DNA of 49,534 nucleotides from Melioribacter roseus (GTDB lineage Bacteria > Bacteroidota > Ignavibacteria > Ignavibacteriales > Melioribacteraceae), in contig DYLP01000018.1 of assembly GCA_020722005.1 (NCBI GenBank), forward strand, positions 1 through 49,534, written 5' to 3'. The notes under the pieces were generated by a model. The model was not told where the DNA came from. It saw nothing but the letters and a program-made list of their open reading frames with translations, and did no database searches. How positions within the stretch are numbered: the stretch's first letter is position 1; each line of letters starts with the position of its first letter. A program made the translations under genes and the position numbers. Of this stretch, positions 10,038 through 19,300 are shown in pieces.

Positions 10038-12365
10038 ATGAACGGTAAAAAAATTTATTTCATAATATTAACACTTTCTCTCTCTATCATTAGCTTCGAA
10101 ATTGTATCGACTCGCATATCGTCTGTAATTTTCGTCAGCAACTATGCATTCTTAATTCTATCACTTGCCATGCTGGGTATTGGACTGGGAAGTATATATG
10201 CACATTATAAGATTAAGCAAAACGAAGCAGAAAAAATTATATTCTTTTTGAAGAAGTTGATTTTTGCATTAAGTCTCTGTCTTATTCTTTTTATCTTATT
10301 GGTAATAATCTTCAAAATTACTAGTCCGTTTGTCTACTTCATACTGCAAACCATACCATTTTTCGTAGCGGGTATAGTTTATTCACAAATTTATAAAGTA
10401 TTTTCATTAGAAGGTTTTCGATTATATGCTTATGATCTGGTGGGAGCAGCGCTTGGTGCGGTAATATCAATTATTCTTCTAAATTATCTCGGAGCCCAAA
10501 ATAGCGTATTGTTCATTTCTTTAGTATTACTCTTGATGACGATAAATATGTTGCCAGATAAATTATCTTCTAAGGTTAAACTGTCACTCAACATCTTTTT
10601 ATTATTGCTTGCGGCACTACTTCTTATTAACCGAGACACTGAACTGATCGGAGAAATACCAATAGGATATTATCCCGAAAAAGATTTTTATTTTGTTTAT
10701 CCAGACGCAAAAAATATTTCCGAAATAGAAGAAAGCAGATGGAGCATTAACGGTCGTTCGGACCTTGTTAGGTATACTGATCAGGATATTGTTAAACAAT
10801 TATTTGTGGATGGTTCCGCAGGTTCGCAAATGTACCGATTTAATGGCGACGTTAGAAATCCCGGTAGTATACTTGGCAGACTCTTGATACAACATTCTAC
10901 TTCAATTCCTTTTTTATTTCTCAAAGAGAATGAGAAAAATAATATGCTTGTAATAGGACCTGGAGGTGGAAAGGAAATTTTGATTGGTTTAATCGAGGGA
11001 GTGAAACAAATATATGGGGTGGAAGTTAATTCAGATTTTGTCCGGATTGTCAAAGATTATAAAGACTTCAACGGTGGTATTTATACCGATTTTAATAATG
11101 TCACTATTCAAGTTGATGAAGGGCGTAACTATGTTAAACGCACTGATAAAAATTTCGACATAATCGTAATGGCTCTCCCTTCGACTGAACAATTACAAAA
11201 TATTGACAACCTGGCATCAAACGAAAATTATTTGCTTACAGTAGAAGCTATAAAAGATTATTTGAACAAGCTTTCTTTACACGGTAAGTTGATTTTTACG
11301 TTACATAACAGATGGGAATTAATTCGACTATTGGTTACTACACTCTACGCATTTGAAGAAATGGGTATTGAAAATCAGGCAGCTCTGAATCACTTAATTA
11401 TTATTGGACAGGATTATGCACCTACTCTTGTAATAAAAAAAATAGCTTTTTTACAAGAAGAAATAAATGATATCAAAAATACTGCGCAAAAAATTCCTCG
11501 TAGTTTACCGCAAGTAACTTATCTTCCATACAATTGGGATAAGTTAGAAAAGTCGCCGGAAAATCGATTCTTGCTATCAATCAAAGAGAATACTTATTCA
11601 CTCGGAGATTTAATAAAAAAGGATAAGTACGATATATCTCCTGTTCGAGACGACAATCCGTTCTTTTACAAAATAAAACGAGGTGCGCCGGATGATTTTG
11701 AGAAACTTTTTTTGGGTATGTTGATTATTGCTTCCCTGTTTATAGCCATTCCCATAGTTAAAATAATCCGAAATAGAAAAGAAAAAATAAATCGAACAGT
11801 ACTTTCTTTCACGCTTTTGCTTTTTGCTTGCATTGGTGCAGGTTTTATGATTATTGAAGTTGCTTTGTTTCAGAAATTAATTCTTTATCTGGGTGTCCCT
11901 GCGATATCGTTATCTGTTTTGCTCACGTCTATGTTGATTGGAATGGGGCTTGGAAGTTTTTACAGTCATAAGATAATCAAAGAAAAAATTTATTATCGTT
12001 TAATTATAATCTCTTTTTTTATTATCGCCTATGGAATATTACTATTCGCAACCTATCCATCAATAATGAGTGGAGTAGTTGAATTAAGTCTTTTTTATCG
12101 GGCTTTAATAATTTTTATCTTATTACTACCTTTAGCTTTTTTACTCGGATTCCCGTTTCCCACAGGCATCCAGTTGCTTAAACAAAATGGTCTTTCAAAT
12201 TACATCCCGTGGTTGTATGGTATAAATGGTATTATGTCGGTTACAGGTTCAGTTTTAGCAGTAATCTTATCAATGACGTTTGGATTTACAGCGTCTTTTT
12301 TGGTAGGTCTATTTTTCTATTTAGTTATAACTATTGGTGCATGGAAAGCAACTTGCAATAAATAA
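10038..12365 (+). CDS. Multipass membrane protein with spermidine-synthase-like domain
   Basis: A 775-residue protein with an N-terminal block of about seven transmembrane helices (1-195), a central Rossmann domain of the spermidine synthase/methyltransferase fold (about 225-430) and a C-terminal block of about six helices (550-770). The nucleotide-binding loop GPGGG is at 307-311. Where true spermidine synthases have the catalytic Asp-Ser/Thr-x-Asp stretch after strand 4, this protein reads DIIVMALPST (374-383), so the usual proton-accepting Asp is absent. Polyamine synthesis is therefore doubtful; S-adenosyl ligand binding remains possible. It sits between the SGNH hydrolase and GH9 genes, 16 bp before the latter start. 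Function unknown. Confidence 0.7.
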   Translation: MNGKKIYFIILTLSLSIISFEIVSTRISSVIFVSNYAFLILSLAMLGIGLGSIYAHYKIKQNEAEKIIFFLKKLIFALSLCLILFILLVIIFKITSPFVYFILQTIPFFVAGIVYSQIYKVFSLEGFRLYAYDLVGAALGAVISIILLNYLGAQNSVLFISLVLLLMTINMLPDKLSSKVKLSLNIFLLLLAALLLINRDTELIGEIPIGYYPEKDFYFVYPDAKNISEIEESRWSINGRSDLVRYTDQDIVKQLFVDGSAGSQMYRFNGDVRNPGSILGRLLIQHSTSIPFLFLKENEKNNMLVIGPGGGKEILIGLIEGVKQIYGVEVNSDFVRIVKDYKDFNGGIYTDFNNVTIQVDEGRNYVKRTDKNFDIIVMALPSTEQLQNIDNLASNENYLLTVEAIKDYLNKLSLHGKLIFTLHNRWELIRLLVTTLYAFEEMGIENQAALNHLIIIGQDYAPTLVIKKIAFLQEEINDIKNTAQKIPRSLPQVTYLPYNWDKLEKSPENRFLLSIKENTYSLGDLIKKDKYDISPVRDDNPFFYKIKRGAPDDFEKLFLGMLIIASLFIAIPIVKIIRNRKEKINRTVLSFTLLLFACIGAGFMIIEVALFQKLILYLGVPAISLSVLLTSMLIGMGLGSFYSHKIIKEKIYYRLIIISFFIIAYGILLFATYPSIMSGVVELSLFYRALIIFILLLPLAFLLGFPFPTGIQLLKQNGLSNYIPWLYGINGIMSVTGSVLAVILSMTFGFTASFLVGLFFYLVITIGAWKATCNK

Positions 12366-12381
12366 TAATTGGAGAGGTGAA

Positions 12382-14910
12382 ATGAAAAAACTATTTCTTC
12401 TTATAGTGATTTTATTTTTAAGCCACTGTTCAATATCGTCACAAACATTAAAAATCAATGAAAAAGAATATTTTGAAACACGCGGTGTGAATTTATTGGT
12501 TTTCAGCAATCAATATACGGGCTACTTTTTCGACGAAAAAACTGCAGGCATCGAACTGATTCATCATGGAGTAAGAACTGCTACAGGAGGTGCCGTACGT
12601 CTTCAGCCCACGCCAGAGCAGTGGGATCAAATACCTATGGTGATTGAGAGAAAGGTTGACAGGGAGAATAATTCCATAGAGGTATTGCTACGTTATAACG
12701 AATTCGATTTTAATTCCAGGGTGAAAGTTGAGGCATTTGAAGACGGTGTGATTATAAAAGTAATTCTTGATGAACCGTTACCCGATAAATTAGTCGGGCA
12801 TGCAGGTTTTAATATTGAATTTTTGCCGTCGGCTTATTTTGAAAAAACTTATTTGATTGATGGAGAACCCGGTATATTTCCATTATATCCGACAGGTCCT
12901 GTGGAAGCCAGGCCTATTGAAGAAAAGATACCTCAGTTTGCCGGTCATTCAACTTTTGACGATAAAGGTCGCGGAGAATTTATAAAGCCGCTTCCCATTG
13001 CAGAAGGTAAGGTCTTAACACTGGCTCCCGAAGACCCTGAACGTCTTGTAACAATTAAATCGATGACGGGACAACTGATGTTGTATGATGGAAGAAACCT
13101 TGCTCAAAATGGCTGGTACGTTGTAAGGTCATTACTACCTGCCAATAAAAGTGGAGTGGTTCTAAAATGGTTCTTAAAAGCAAATTCAATTAAAGATTGG
13201 ATACGAGAGCCTGTAATAACATATTCTCAAGTTGGATATCATCCAGATCAAAATAAAATTGCTGTTATTGAACTGGATAATAACGATACACCACTTGAAA
13301 CGGCTGCTCTATATAAAATTGACGAAAGTGGGAATACAAAACTTGTCTTAGAACGAAAAGTTGAACAATGGGGAGAGTTCCTCAGATACAAATACGTGAC
13401 TTTTAATTTTAGTGACATAAAAGAGAGCGGTTTATACTGCATCAAATATGGAGAGTTAACAACCAAACCTTTCCCGATAAGCAAAGATGTATATAAATCG
13501 GCTTGGCATGCTACGCTCGATGTATGGTTTCCTGTTCAGATGGACCATATGTTTGTCAACGAAGCTTACAGAGTGTGGCATGGCTTGCCCAGCCGGGACG
13601 ATGCACGTCAGGCTCCTGTAAATCATATCCATTTTGACGGTTACAGAATGGGACCGAGTACGGATACCAAATACAAACCGGGCGAACATATTCCGGGACT
13701 AGATGTTGGTGGCTGGTTCGATGCGGGCGACTTTGATATTCAAACGGGGCATCATTGTACAGCTATTATGAGTTTTGTCGATAGCTGGGAAAACTTTCGA
13801 ATTGACAGAGATCAAACGTATATTGATCAAAAAATTAGATATACTGATATTCATCATTCCGATGGGAAAGCCGATTTGTTGCAACAAATCGAACACGGCG
13901 CGTTGCAACTTGTCGCTCAACATAAATCTGTTGGTCATGCTTTTAGAGGGATAGTAGTACCTAATCTTCATCAATATCACCATCTCGGCGACCCATCTAC
14001 TATGACAGATAATATGATTTTTAACCCTGATATGGGTGTTAATGAAAATGATGGTAAATATAGTGGAGTTAATGACGATAGATGGGCTTTTACAGGTAAA
14101 GACCCTGCATTGAATTATTCTTCGATGGCGGCTATGGCTGCTGCATACAGGGCTTTGAAAGGATTCAACGATTCGCTTGCCAGCGAAGCTTTGTCGATGG
14201 CAGAAAATGCATGGATTAGAGAACACAATGAATCTGGCTGGGAAATACAGGATACCGGCAGGTTTGCATTGTACAGAATCAAAGGCGAAATCGATGCGGC
14301 ATTACAATTGTTTATTTCAACTGGCAATAGTAAATATAAAGAACGATTTGAAAAGCTGATATGGGATGCTCTCGATTTATCGCGTATTCTTTATATCGAA
14401 GCTGCTGTAAAAGCTATCCCATATTTCAACTCGCAGTATAAAGAAAAGCTCGTTCCATACGTAGAAAAATATAAAATAGAGTGTGACGAATTCTTAAAGG
14501 AAAACCCGTATGGAGTTTTGATCGGAAAGCGTCCGTGGGCGGGCAACCATGAATTAATAAGCTGGGCAATTACAAATTATCATGTCAATAGGGCATTCCC
14601 CGAGATAATGAGTCCCGAATATACATACAGAGGATTAAGTTATATTTACGGTTTACATCCTTCATCGAACATATCTTTTGTATCGGCAGTAGGAGTTCAC
14701 TCCAAAAAAGTGGCTTATGGAGGCAATAGGGCGGATTATACTTTCATTGCCGGCGGTGTAGTTCCTGGATTATTAATGCTGAAACCGGACTTTCCCGAAA
14801 ACAAAGAGGATTGGCCATTCCTCTGGGGGGAGAATGAATATGTCGTTGACATCTGCGCCGAGTATATCTTTCTTGTAAATGCTGTAGATAATTTATTAAA
14901 CAGCAAATAG
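12382..14910 (+). CDS. Glycoside hydrolase family 9 enzyme (endoglucanase-like)
   Basis: An 842-residue exported enzyme. I take the ATG at 12382, preceded by GGAGAGGTGA and starting a signal peptide (MKKLFLLIVILFLSHC), over an upstream in-frame ATG at 12334 inside the previous gene. Domains: an uncharacterised beta-rich N-terminal region (about 25-275), the Ig-like domain typical of family 9 (about 278-375), then the alpha/alpha-barrel. The catalytic base motif DAGDFD has Asp447 and Asp450, and the acid is probably Glu819 in GENEYVVD. Family members cleave beta-1,4-glucans such as cellulose, by inversion. A Cys at residue 16 (LSHC) is a poor lipobox, so secretion to the periplasm or outside is more likely. 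No T9SS tail. Spacing suggests co-transcription with the preceding membrane protein gene. Confidence 0.85.
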   Translation: MKKLFLLIVILFLSHCSISSQTLKINEKEYFETRGVNLLVFSNQYTGYFFDEKTAGIELIHHGVRTATGGAVRLQPTPEQWDQIPMVIERKVDRENNSIEVLLRYNEFDFNSRVKVEAFEDGVIIKVILDEPLPDKLVGHAGFNIEFLPSAYFEKTYLIDGEPGIFPLYPTGPVEARPIEEKIPQFAGHSTFDDKGRGEFIKPLPIAEGKVLTLAPEDPERLVTIKSMTGQLMLYDGRNLAQNGWYVVRSLLPANKSGVVLKWFLKANSIKDWIREPVITYSQVGYHPDQNKIAVIELDNNDTPLETAALYKIDESGNTKLVLERKVEQWGEFLRYKYVTFNFSDIKESGLYCIKYGELTTKPFPISKDVYKSAWHATLDVWFPVQMDHMFVNEAYRVWHGLPSRDDARQAPVNHIHFDGYRMGPSTDTKYKPGEHIPGLDVGGWFDAGDFDIQTGHHCTAIMSFVDSWENFRIDRDQTYIDQKIRYTDIHHSDGKADLLQQIEHGALQLVAQHKSVGHAFRGIVVPNLHQYHHLGDPSTMTDNMIFNPDMGVNENDGKYSGVNDDRWAFTGKDPALNYSSMAAMAAAYRALKGFNDSLASEALSMAENAWIREHNESGWEIQDTGRFALYRIKGEIDAALQLFISTGNSKYKERFEKLIWDALDLSRILYIEAAVKAIPYFNSQYKEKLVPYVEKYKIECDEFLKENPYGVLIGKRPWAGNHELISWAITNYHVNRAFPEIMSPEYTYRGLSYIYGLHPSSNISFVSAVGVHSKKVAYGGNRADYTFIAGGVVPGLLMLKPDFPENKEDWPFLWGENEYVVDICAEYIFLVNAVDNLLNSK

Positions 14911-14916
14911 AATTTC

Positions 14917-14948
14917 CCGGGCTGCCTTTACAGTCGAAGACAGCCCGG
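14917..14948. terminator. Hairpin between convergent genes
   Basis: CCGGGCTG (14917-14924) pairs with CAGCCCGG (14941-14948), with AATT/AATT extending the stem imperfectly. It lies between the converging GH9 and alcohol dehydrogenase genes. Neither side has a good T run, so it may act as a weak bidirectional terminator or as a 3' end stabiliser. Confidence 0.55.
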
Positions 14949-14953
14949 AATTC

Positions 14954-16119
14954 TTAGTACTCGCCTTTGAAAGCAACTGAATAGATTTGATAGATGTCGT
15001 CACGTTCTAATTTTCTTATAGTGCCTAATGGCGATTGCAAAGCGGCATTGTCAGCGAGTTTATTCAATTCGTCTTTTTTAATACCAAAGTCAGTTAGTTT
15101 AACGGGAGCTCCAATAGACTTATAGAATTCAACAAGTTGTTTTATTGTTTGTCTACCTTCTTTTATGTCATGACCGAATACATTCTTTCCGAGTCGGATT
15201 AATTTTTCATTTATCAAATTTATGTTATATAACATCCAGGCAGGAAACATAACAGCCAGGCCAGCTCCATGAGCTACGTCGTAAAATGCCGAAATCGAAT
15301 GTTCAAGTGAATGCGTAGCCCAGTCGCCATAATTTCTGCCGGCGCTGATTATACCGTTTAATGCCAGGGTAGCAGACCAGGCTAAATTTGCGCGTGCATT
15401 ATAATCGTCCGGTTTATTGATTAGAGTTTTTGTACTCTTTATAATAATCCTTATGATACCTTCTGCGAGTTCATCAGGTAAATCTGTTTCTGGAGTGCCA
15501 TCGAAATACAATTCAAAGATATGTGAAAGAGCATCGATAGCACCATAAACTGTCTGTTCACGAGGTAGCGTAAATTGTACTATCGGATCGATTATAGATA
15601 CTTTCGGATACGAAGCCAATCCAGCGGTAAATGCCCATTTTTATTCTCTGCTTCATTTGTTATAACGGCGTAGCCATTCATTTCAGAGCCGGTTGCTGAA
15701 AGTGTGAGTATGGAAAATATTGGCAGGGAATTTACCAGTTGAACGTTCCCTTCAAATGCATTCCAGATATCGCCTTCGTAGAGGGCAGCTGCACCAATTG
15801 CTTTCGCAGAATCAATTACACTGCCACCACCCAATGCTAATATGGCTTCGATATTATTTCCCTTTACATAGTTTGCCGTTTCACGCACAAAACTCAATAC
15901 AGGATTCGGTTTTACCCCTCCTTTTTCAATATATCGAATATTATTTGCTTTCAATGATTCAATCACTTTTGTGTAAACTCCGTTTTTGAAAATAGAGCCT
16001 TTTCCATATAGAACAAGAACGGATTTAATATTATAATTTTTAATTTCATTCCCTATCTTTCCAATTGTTTCCCTACCAAAAACAATTTTAGTCGGATTTT
16101 GATATACAAAATTATTCAT
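14954..16119 (-). pseudogene. YqhD/BdhA-type iron alcohol dehydrogenase, frameshifted
   Basis: NAD(P)H-dependent alcohol/aldehyde oxidoreductase of the iron-containing family. The N-terminal part (from 16119, ATG with GGAGG 8 bases upstream) carries the cofactor motif ALGGGSVIDSAKAI and TLSATGSEMN. The C-terminal part (stop at 14954) carries the metal-binding histidines (DALSHIFE, SLEHSISAF, AHGAGLA). The two halves are in different frames: after ITNEAENK the expected sequence KWAFTAGLASYPK is encoded, but only if one A is added to a run of five A (T run 15638-15642 on the plus strand). As written, translation continues out of frame for about 16 residues and stops. Everything else is intact, so this is either a sequencing/assembly error or a very recent mutation. 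It is divergent from the LacI-type regulator. Confidence 0.85.
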
Positions 16120-16306
16120 ACGGCTAACCTCCGAATTAGTTTATTATTTATTCGTGCAAAAATAAAAAAAGTGTATTAAATGAATAACTTTTTAAAAAAA
16201 TAGAGTTACTCATGGCTAGAATTTCTATTCTTTATTGAGACCGAATCAAAGAAATGATTTGATTTTATGCAGATATAAAAGTATTTTTGTATGTTTTATA
16301 AGAGTA

Positions 16307-16320
16307 TTAAACCGTTTTAA
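16307..16320. promoter_or_regulatory. LacI-family operator-like palindrome
   Basis: TTAAACCGTTTTAA matches its own reverse complement at six of seven half-site positions around the central CG. It lies 29 bp before the LacI-family gene and in the shared intergenic region with the divergent alcohol dehydrogenase, the classic place for autoregulation. Resembles 42-55 and 1111-1124. Confidence 0.5.
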
Positions 16321-16348
16321 TTTGTGGAGCGCAGAGCAGGAAGCTTAA

Positions 16349-17380
16349 ATGAAGAAAATAACTATTGTTGATGTCGCCAGAAAAGCAGGGGTATCTAAAG
16401 GAACCGTATCAGCTGTTATTAATGCTAAGAATACAGTAAAGCCAGAAACACGCGACCATATCCTGCAGATAATGAAAGAGCTTAACTACAGACCCAAAGG
16501 AATGGCGCGTAATTTGAAGAACGGTAGTCAGGATAGAGCTATTGGAATTATAATTAAAGACCTGAATTATCCTTTCTATACTGCGATTGCTTCGGGAGTT
16601 AAAGAATATGCAAATTCAAAAGGTTATTCGGTCGTAGTTACAAGTTCCGAAAATGACCATGAATCCGAAATTAGATTTTCTCATATGTTCTCGGCTAAGG
16701 ATATTAAAGGTGCAATTATTGCTCCGATTGTCGAGGGAAATTCAGAAATTGAGCATTTATTTAAATTGAAGATGATTAATTATCCTTTCGTACTTCTGGA
16801 GGATGTAAGAGGTATTCAGGCAAATGTAGTAGCCATCGATAATCAGAATGCTATTAAAAAGGCTGTCAAATATCTGATTGATTGCGGACATACAAAAATT
16901 GTCCACTTTGCAGGACCGCCTCAGTCTTCACATACGCAGGAACGTATTGAAGGATTTAAGCAGGCATTCAGCGAAAGCCCTTTGATTTTACGAGACGATA
17001 TGATTGTTTCAATCGGCTCGAAATTTGAAGAAAGCTTTGGCAAAACAATCGAATATTTCAAGAACCGCAAAAAGGAAGATTATCCCACAGCAATTGTATG
17101 CTTTAACGACCAGCAGGCATTAGGAGTAATTATGGCACTTAAAGAACTACGAATTAAAGTGCCAGACGATATTTCTATTGTCGGTAACGACGATATTTAT
17201 TATGCTCGTATCTATCCGGTTCCGCTAACTACGATACGAGCGCCTCAACACGAAATAGGAAGGAAAGCTGCTGAAATACTAATCAGAAATATTGAATCGA
17301 ACGTTTTATTGCCGCCGGAAAAAGTAGTACTCGAAACAGAGCTTATCATTAGAGAATCTACAAGAGTATTGAACGAATAA
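16349..17380 (+). CDS. LacI-family transcriptional regulator
   Basis: A 343-residue DNA-binding regulator. The N-terminal helix-turn-helix and hinge (TIVDVARKAGVSKGTVSAVI, then VKPETRDHILQIMKELNYRP) are textbook LacI family, followed by a periplasmic-binding-protein-like effector domain (about 60-340, with IGIIIKDLNYPFYTAIASGV and the PDDISIVGNDD stretch). Effectors of such proteins are usually sugars. AGGA precedes the ATG. It is divergent from the alcohol dehydrogenase, with an operator-like palindrome between them, and convergent with uvrC (3 bp between stops). It probably represses itself and perhaps the carbohydrate genes to the left; effector and regulon are inferred. Confidence 0.9.
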   Translation: MKKITIVDVARKAGVSKGTVSAVINAKNTVKPETRDHILQIMKELNYRPKGMARNLKNGSQDRAIGIIIKDLNYPFYTAIASGVKEYANSKGYSVVVTSSENDHESEIRFSHMFSAKDIKGAIIAPIVEGNSEIEHLFKLKMINYPFVLLEDVRGIQANVVAIDNQNAIKKAVKYLIDCGHTKIVHFAGPPQSSHTQERIEGFKQAFSESPLILRDDMIVSIGSKFEESFGKTIEYFKNRKKEDYPTAIVCFNDQQALGVIMALKELRIKVPDDISIVGNDDIYYARIYPVPLTTIRAPQHEIGRKAAEILIRNIESNVLLPPEKVVLETELIIRESTRVLNE

Positions 17381-17383
17381 CAA

Positions 17384-19237
17384 TTACTGTTTTTCTCCAC
17401 CCACTGGATGATAATACTCATAGATAATTTTAGCTTTTGCCTGTCCGATGATAACAGAAAGTTTTTCTTCATCTGCCTGTTTTATCTCATCCAGAGTCAT
17501 TTTACTCAATAACTTTTCGGCTAATTTTTGACCCATTCCTTTTATATTGAGTAATTCAGTAGTTATTGTTCGCTTGCTTCTGCGTACTCGATGGAAAGTG
17601 ATTGCAAATCTATGAGCTTCGTCTCTAATCTGTTGTAGTAATTTCAGAACGGGCGAAGCTTTTGGAATTATATGAGGTTCTTTTTCGCCGGGTATATAAA
17701 TTTCTTCGAGCCTTTTTGCCAATCCAATGATATCGTAATTTTGAGCTCCTAATTTTTTCAGAATTTCGATAGCGCTCGACAACTGCCCTTTACCGCCATC
17801 GACCACTATCAGATCTGGCATCGGTTCACTACCATCAATTGTTTTGGAATATCGCCTCTCGATTACTTCTCGCATACTGGCAAAATCATCGGGACCGACA
17901 ACGCTGCGTATTATGAATTTTCTGTATAAACTTTTCTTTGGCTTGCCGTCTACAAATACTACCATGCTTGCTACAGGGTCACTCCCCTGAAGATTGGAAT
18001 TATCAAAGCATTCGATTTTACGAGGTAAATTTTTTAGTCCCAATTCTTTTTGCAGAGCAGCAATCACAAATGGAACGCTCCCTTCTTTTTTCATTCTTTG
18101 CAATTGAATTTCTTTTAGATGAAGCATTGAATTTTGCTTGCACATCATCAATAATGATTTTGCCTCGCTCATTTTCTTCGGTACAATAAAACGGCATTTA
18201 AAACCGGCTTTTTTGCTTAACCATTCTATTAAAGTATCACTCTCATCGGGTTCTTCTTCAAGAATAATTTCTCTGGGTATCTCAACAAAATCGTTGTAGT
18301 AAAATTTGATAATCGATGCATAAAGCGCTTTGATGTCGTTCGTTTCTCCAGTCATTGGAATAGCATCAGAAATAGTTAACGTCAATTGGCGTTTCCCGAC
18401 TAATTTGCCCGACCTGATATTCAATACTGTAGCAGCAACATCTCTTCCTTCATAGACAGCCGAAATAATATCTCGATCTTCTTTCTCTGTGGATACTACC
18501 TTTTGTTTTGATGAATATACCTGCAATTGTTCGATTCGGTCGCGTATTTCCGCTGCTTTTTCAAATTCCAATTTCTCAACTGCATTGTGCATTTGCTGTT
18601 GCAACTCGTTAATTAAATCGTCGGTTTTGCCTTTCAACACTTTTATTACTTGTGTTACCAGTTGGGCGTATTCGTTTTCTGAAATTAATCCTTCGCATGG
18701 TCCGTCGCATTTTTTAATATGATAATCGAGACACACTTTATATTTTTTCTTCTCGATCGCCTCTTGAGTAATATTGTATTTGCAGCTTCGGATCTTGAAT
18801 ATTTTGTTAATGAGACGGAGCGATTTCTTCATGCTTTTGACATCTGTATAAGGACCAAAATACTTTGAGCCGTCGTTAATTACATTGCGGGTGGGGTAAA
18901 CTTGCGGAAACGGCTCATTCGATATTTTTATGTATGGATAAGATTTGTCGTCTTTAAGATTAACGTTGTAACGTGGTTTGAGTTGTTTTATAAGATTATT
19001 TTCAAGAACAAGGGCTTCGATTTCATTATCCGTAATAATTAATTCGATATCTTCTATTTTGGAAACGAGTGCCGCAGTTTTGGGCGAGTCGATATTATTA
19101 TGGAAGTAACTTCTAACCCTATTGCGCAGGTTCTTTGCTTTGCCAACGTAGATAACTTTACCGTTTTTATCCAGAAATTGGTAAATGCCCGGCAAATTTG
19201 GAAGATTTTCCAGTTTATTTTGTAAATTTTCTTTCAT
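17384..19237 (-). CDS. uvrC: Excinuclease ABC subunit C
   Basis: Nuclease of nucleotide excision repair that makes both incisions around a lesion in the UvrB-DNA complex. The 617-residue protein has the normal length and all domains: GIY-YIG nuclease (about 13-90, LPGIYQFLDKNGKVIYVGKA), UVR helix pair binding UvrB (about 200-235), the RNase H-like endonuclease domain (CFDNSNLQGSDP, VVDGGKGQL) and C-terminal helix-hairpin-helix repeats (LLNIKGMGQKLAEKLL). It lies downstream of glgC on the same strand with 63 bp between, where a hairpin occurs. No clear Shine-Dalgarno box precedes the ATG. Confidence 0.97.
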   Translation of the reverse strand: MKENLQNKLENLPNLPGIYQFLDKNGKVIYVGKAKNLRNRVRSYFHNNIDSPKTAALVSKIEDIELIITDNEIEALVLENNLIKQLKPRYNVNLKDDKSYPYIKISNEPFPQVYPTRNVINDGSKYFGPYTDVKSMKKSLRLINKIFKIRSCKYNITQEAIEKKKYKVCLDYHIKKCDGPCEGLISENEYAQLVTQVIKVLKGKTDDLINELQQQMHNAVEKLEFEKAAEIRDRIEQLQVYSSKQKVVSTEKEDRDIISAVYEGRDVAATVLNIRSGKLVGKRQLTLTISDAIPMTGETNDIKALYASIIKFYYNDFVEIPREIILEEEPDESDTLIEWLSKKAGFKCRFIVPKKMSEAKSLLMMCKQNSMLHLKEIQLQRMKKEGSVPFVIAALQKELGLKNLPRKIECFDNSNLQGSDPVASMVVFVDGKPKKSLYRKFIIRSVVGPDDFASMREVIERRYSKTIDGSEPMPDLIVVDGGKGQLSSAIEILKKLGAQNYDIIGLAKRLEEIYIPGEKEPHIIPKASPVLKLLQQIRDEAHRFAITFHRVRRSKRTITTELLNIKGMGQKLAEKLLSKMTLDEIKQADEEKLSVIIGQAKAKIIYEYYHPVGGEKQ

Positions 19238-19265
19238 ATGGCTAAAAATAAATTAAAGAGGGGCA

Positions 19266-19296
19266 CAAGGCAAGGAAAGGATGTTTCCCTGCCTTG
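19266..19296 (-). terminator. Stem-loop downstream of glgC
   Basis: On the minus strand CAAGGCAGGGAAA pairs with TTTCCTTGCCTTG (13 bp with one G-U) around a 5-base loop. It sits between the glgC stop and the uvrC start. There is no immediate U run, so termination may be partial; it could also stabilise the glgC message. Confidence 0.6.
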
Positions 19297-19300
19297 TTAC

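Noticed and set aside
12334-12381. Upstream in-frame ATG extending the GH9 protein by 16 residues
   Set aside because: It lies inside the preceding gene, would bury the signal peptide, and the ATG at 12382 has a strong ribosome site.
13699-14226. 175-codon ORF antisense to the GH9 gene
   Set aside because: Mirror of the GH9 coding frame with no protein-family character.
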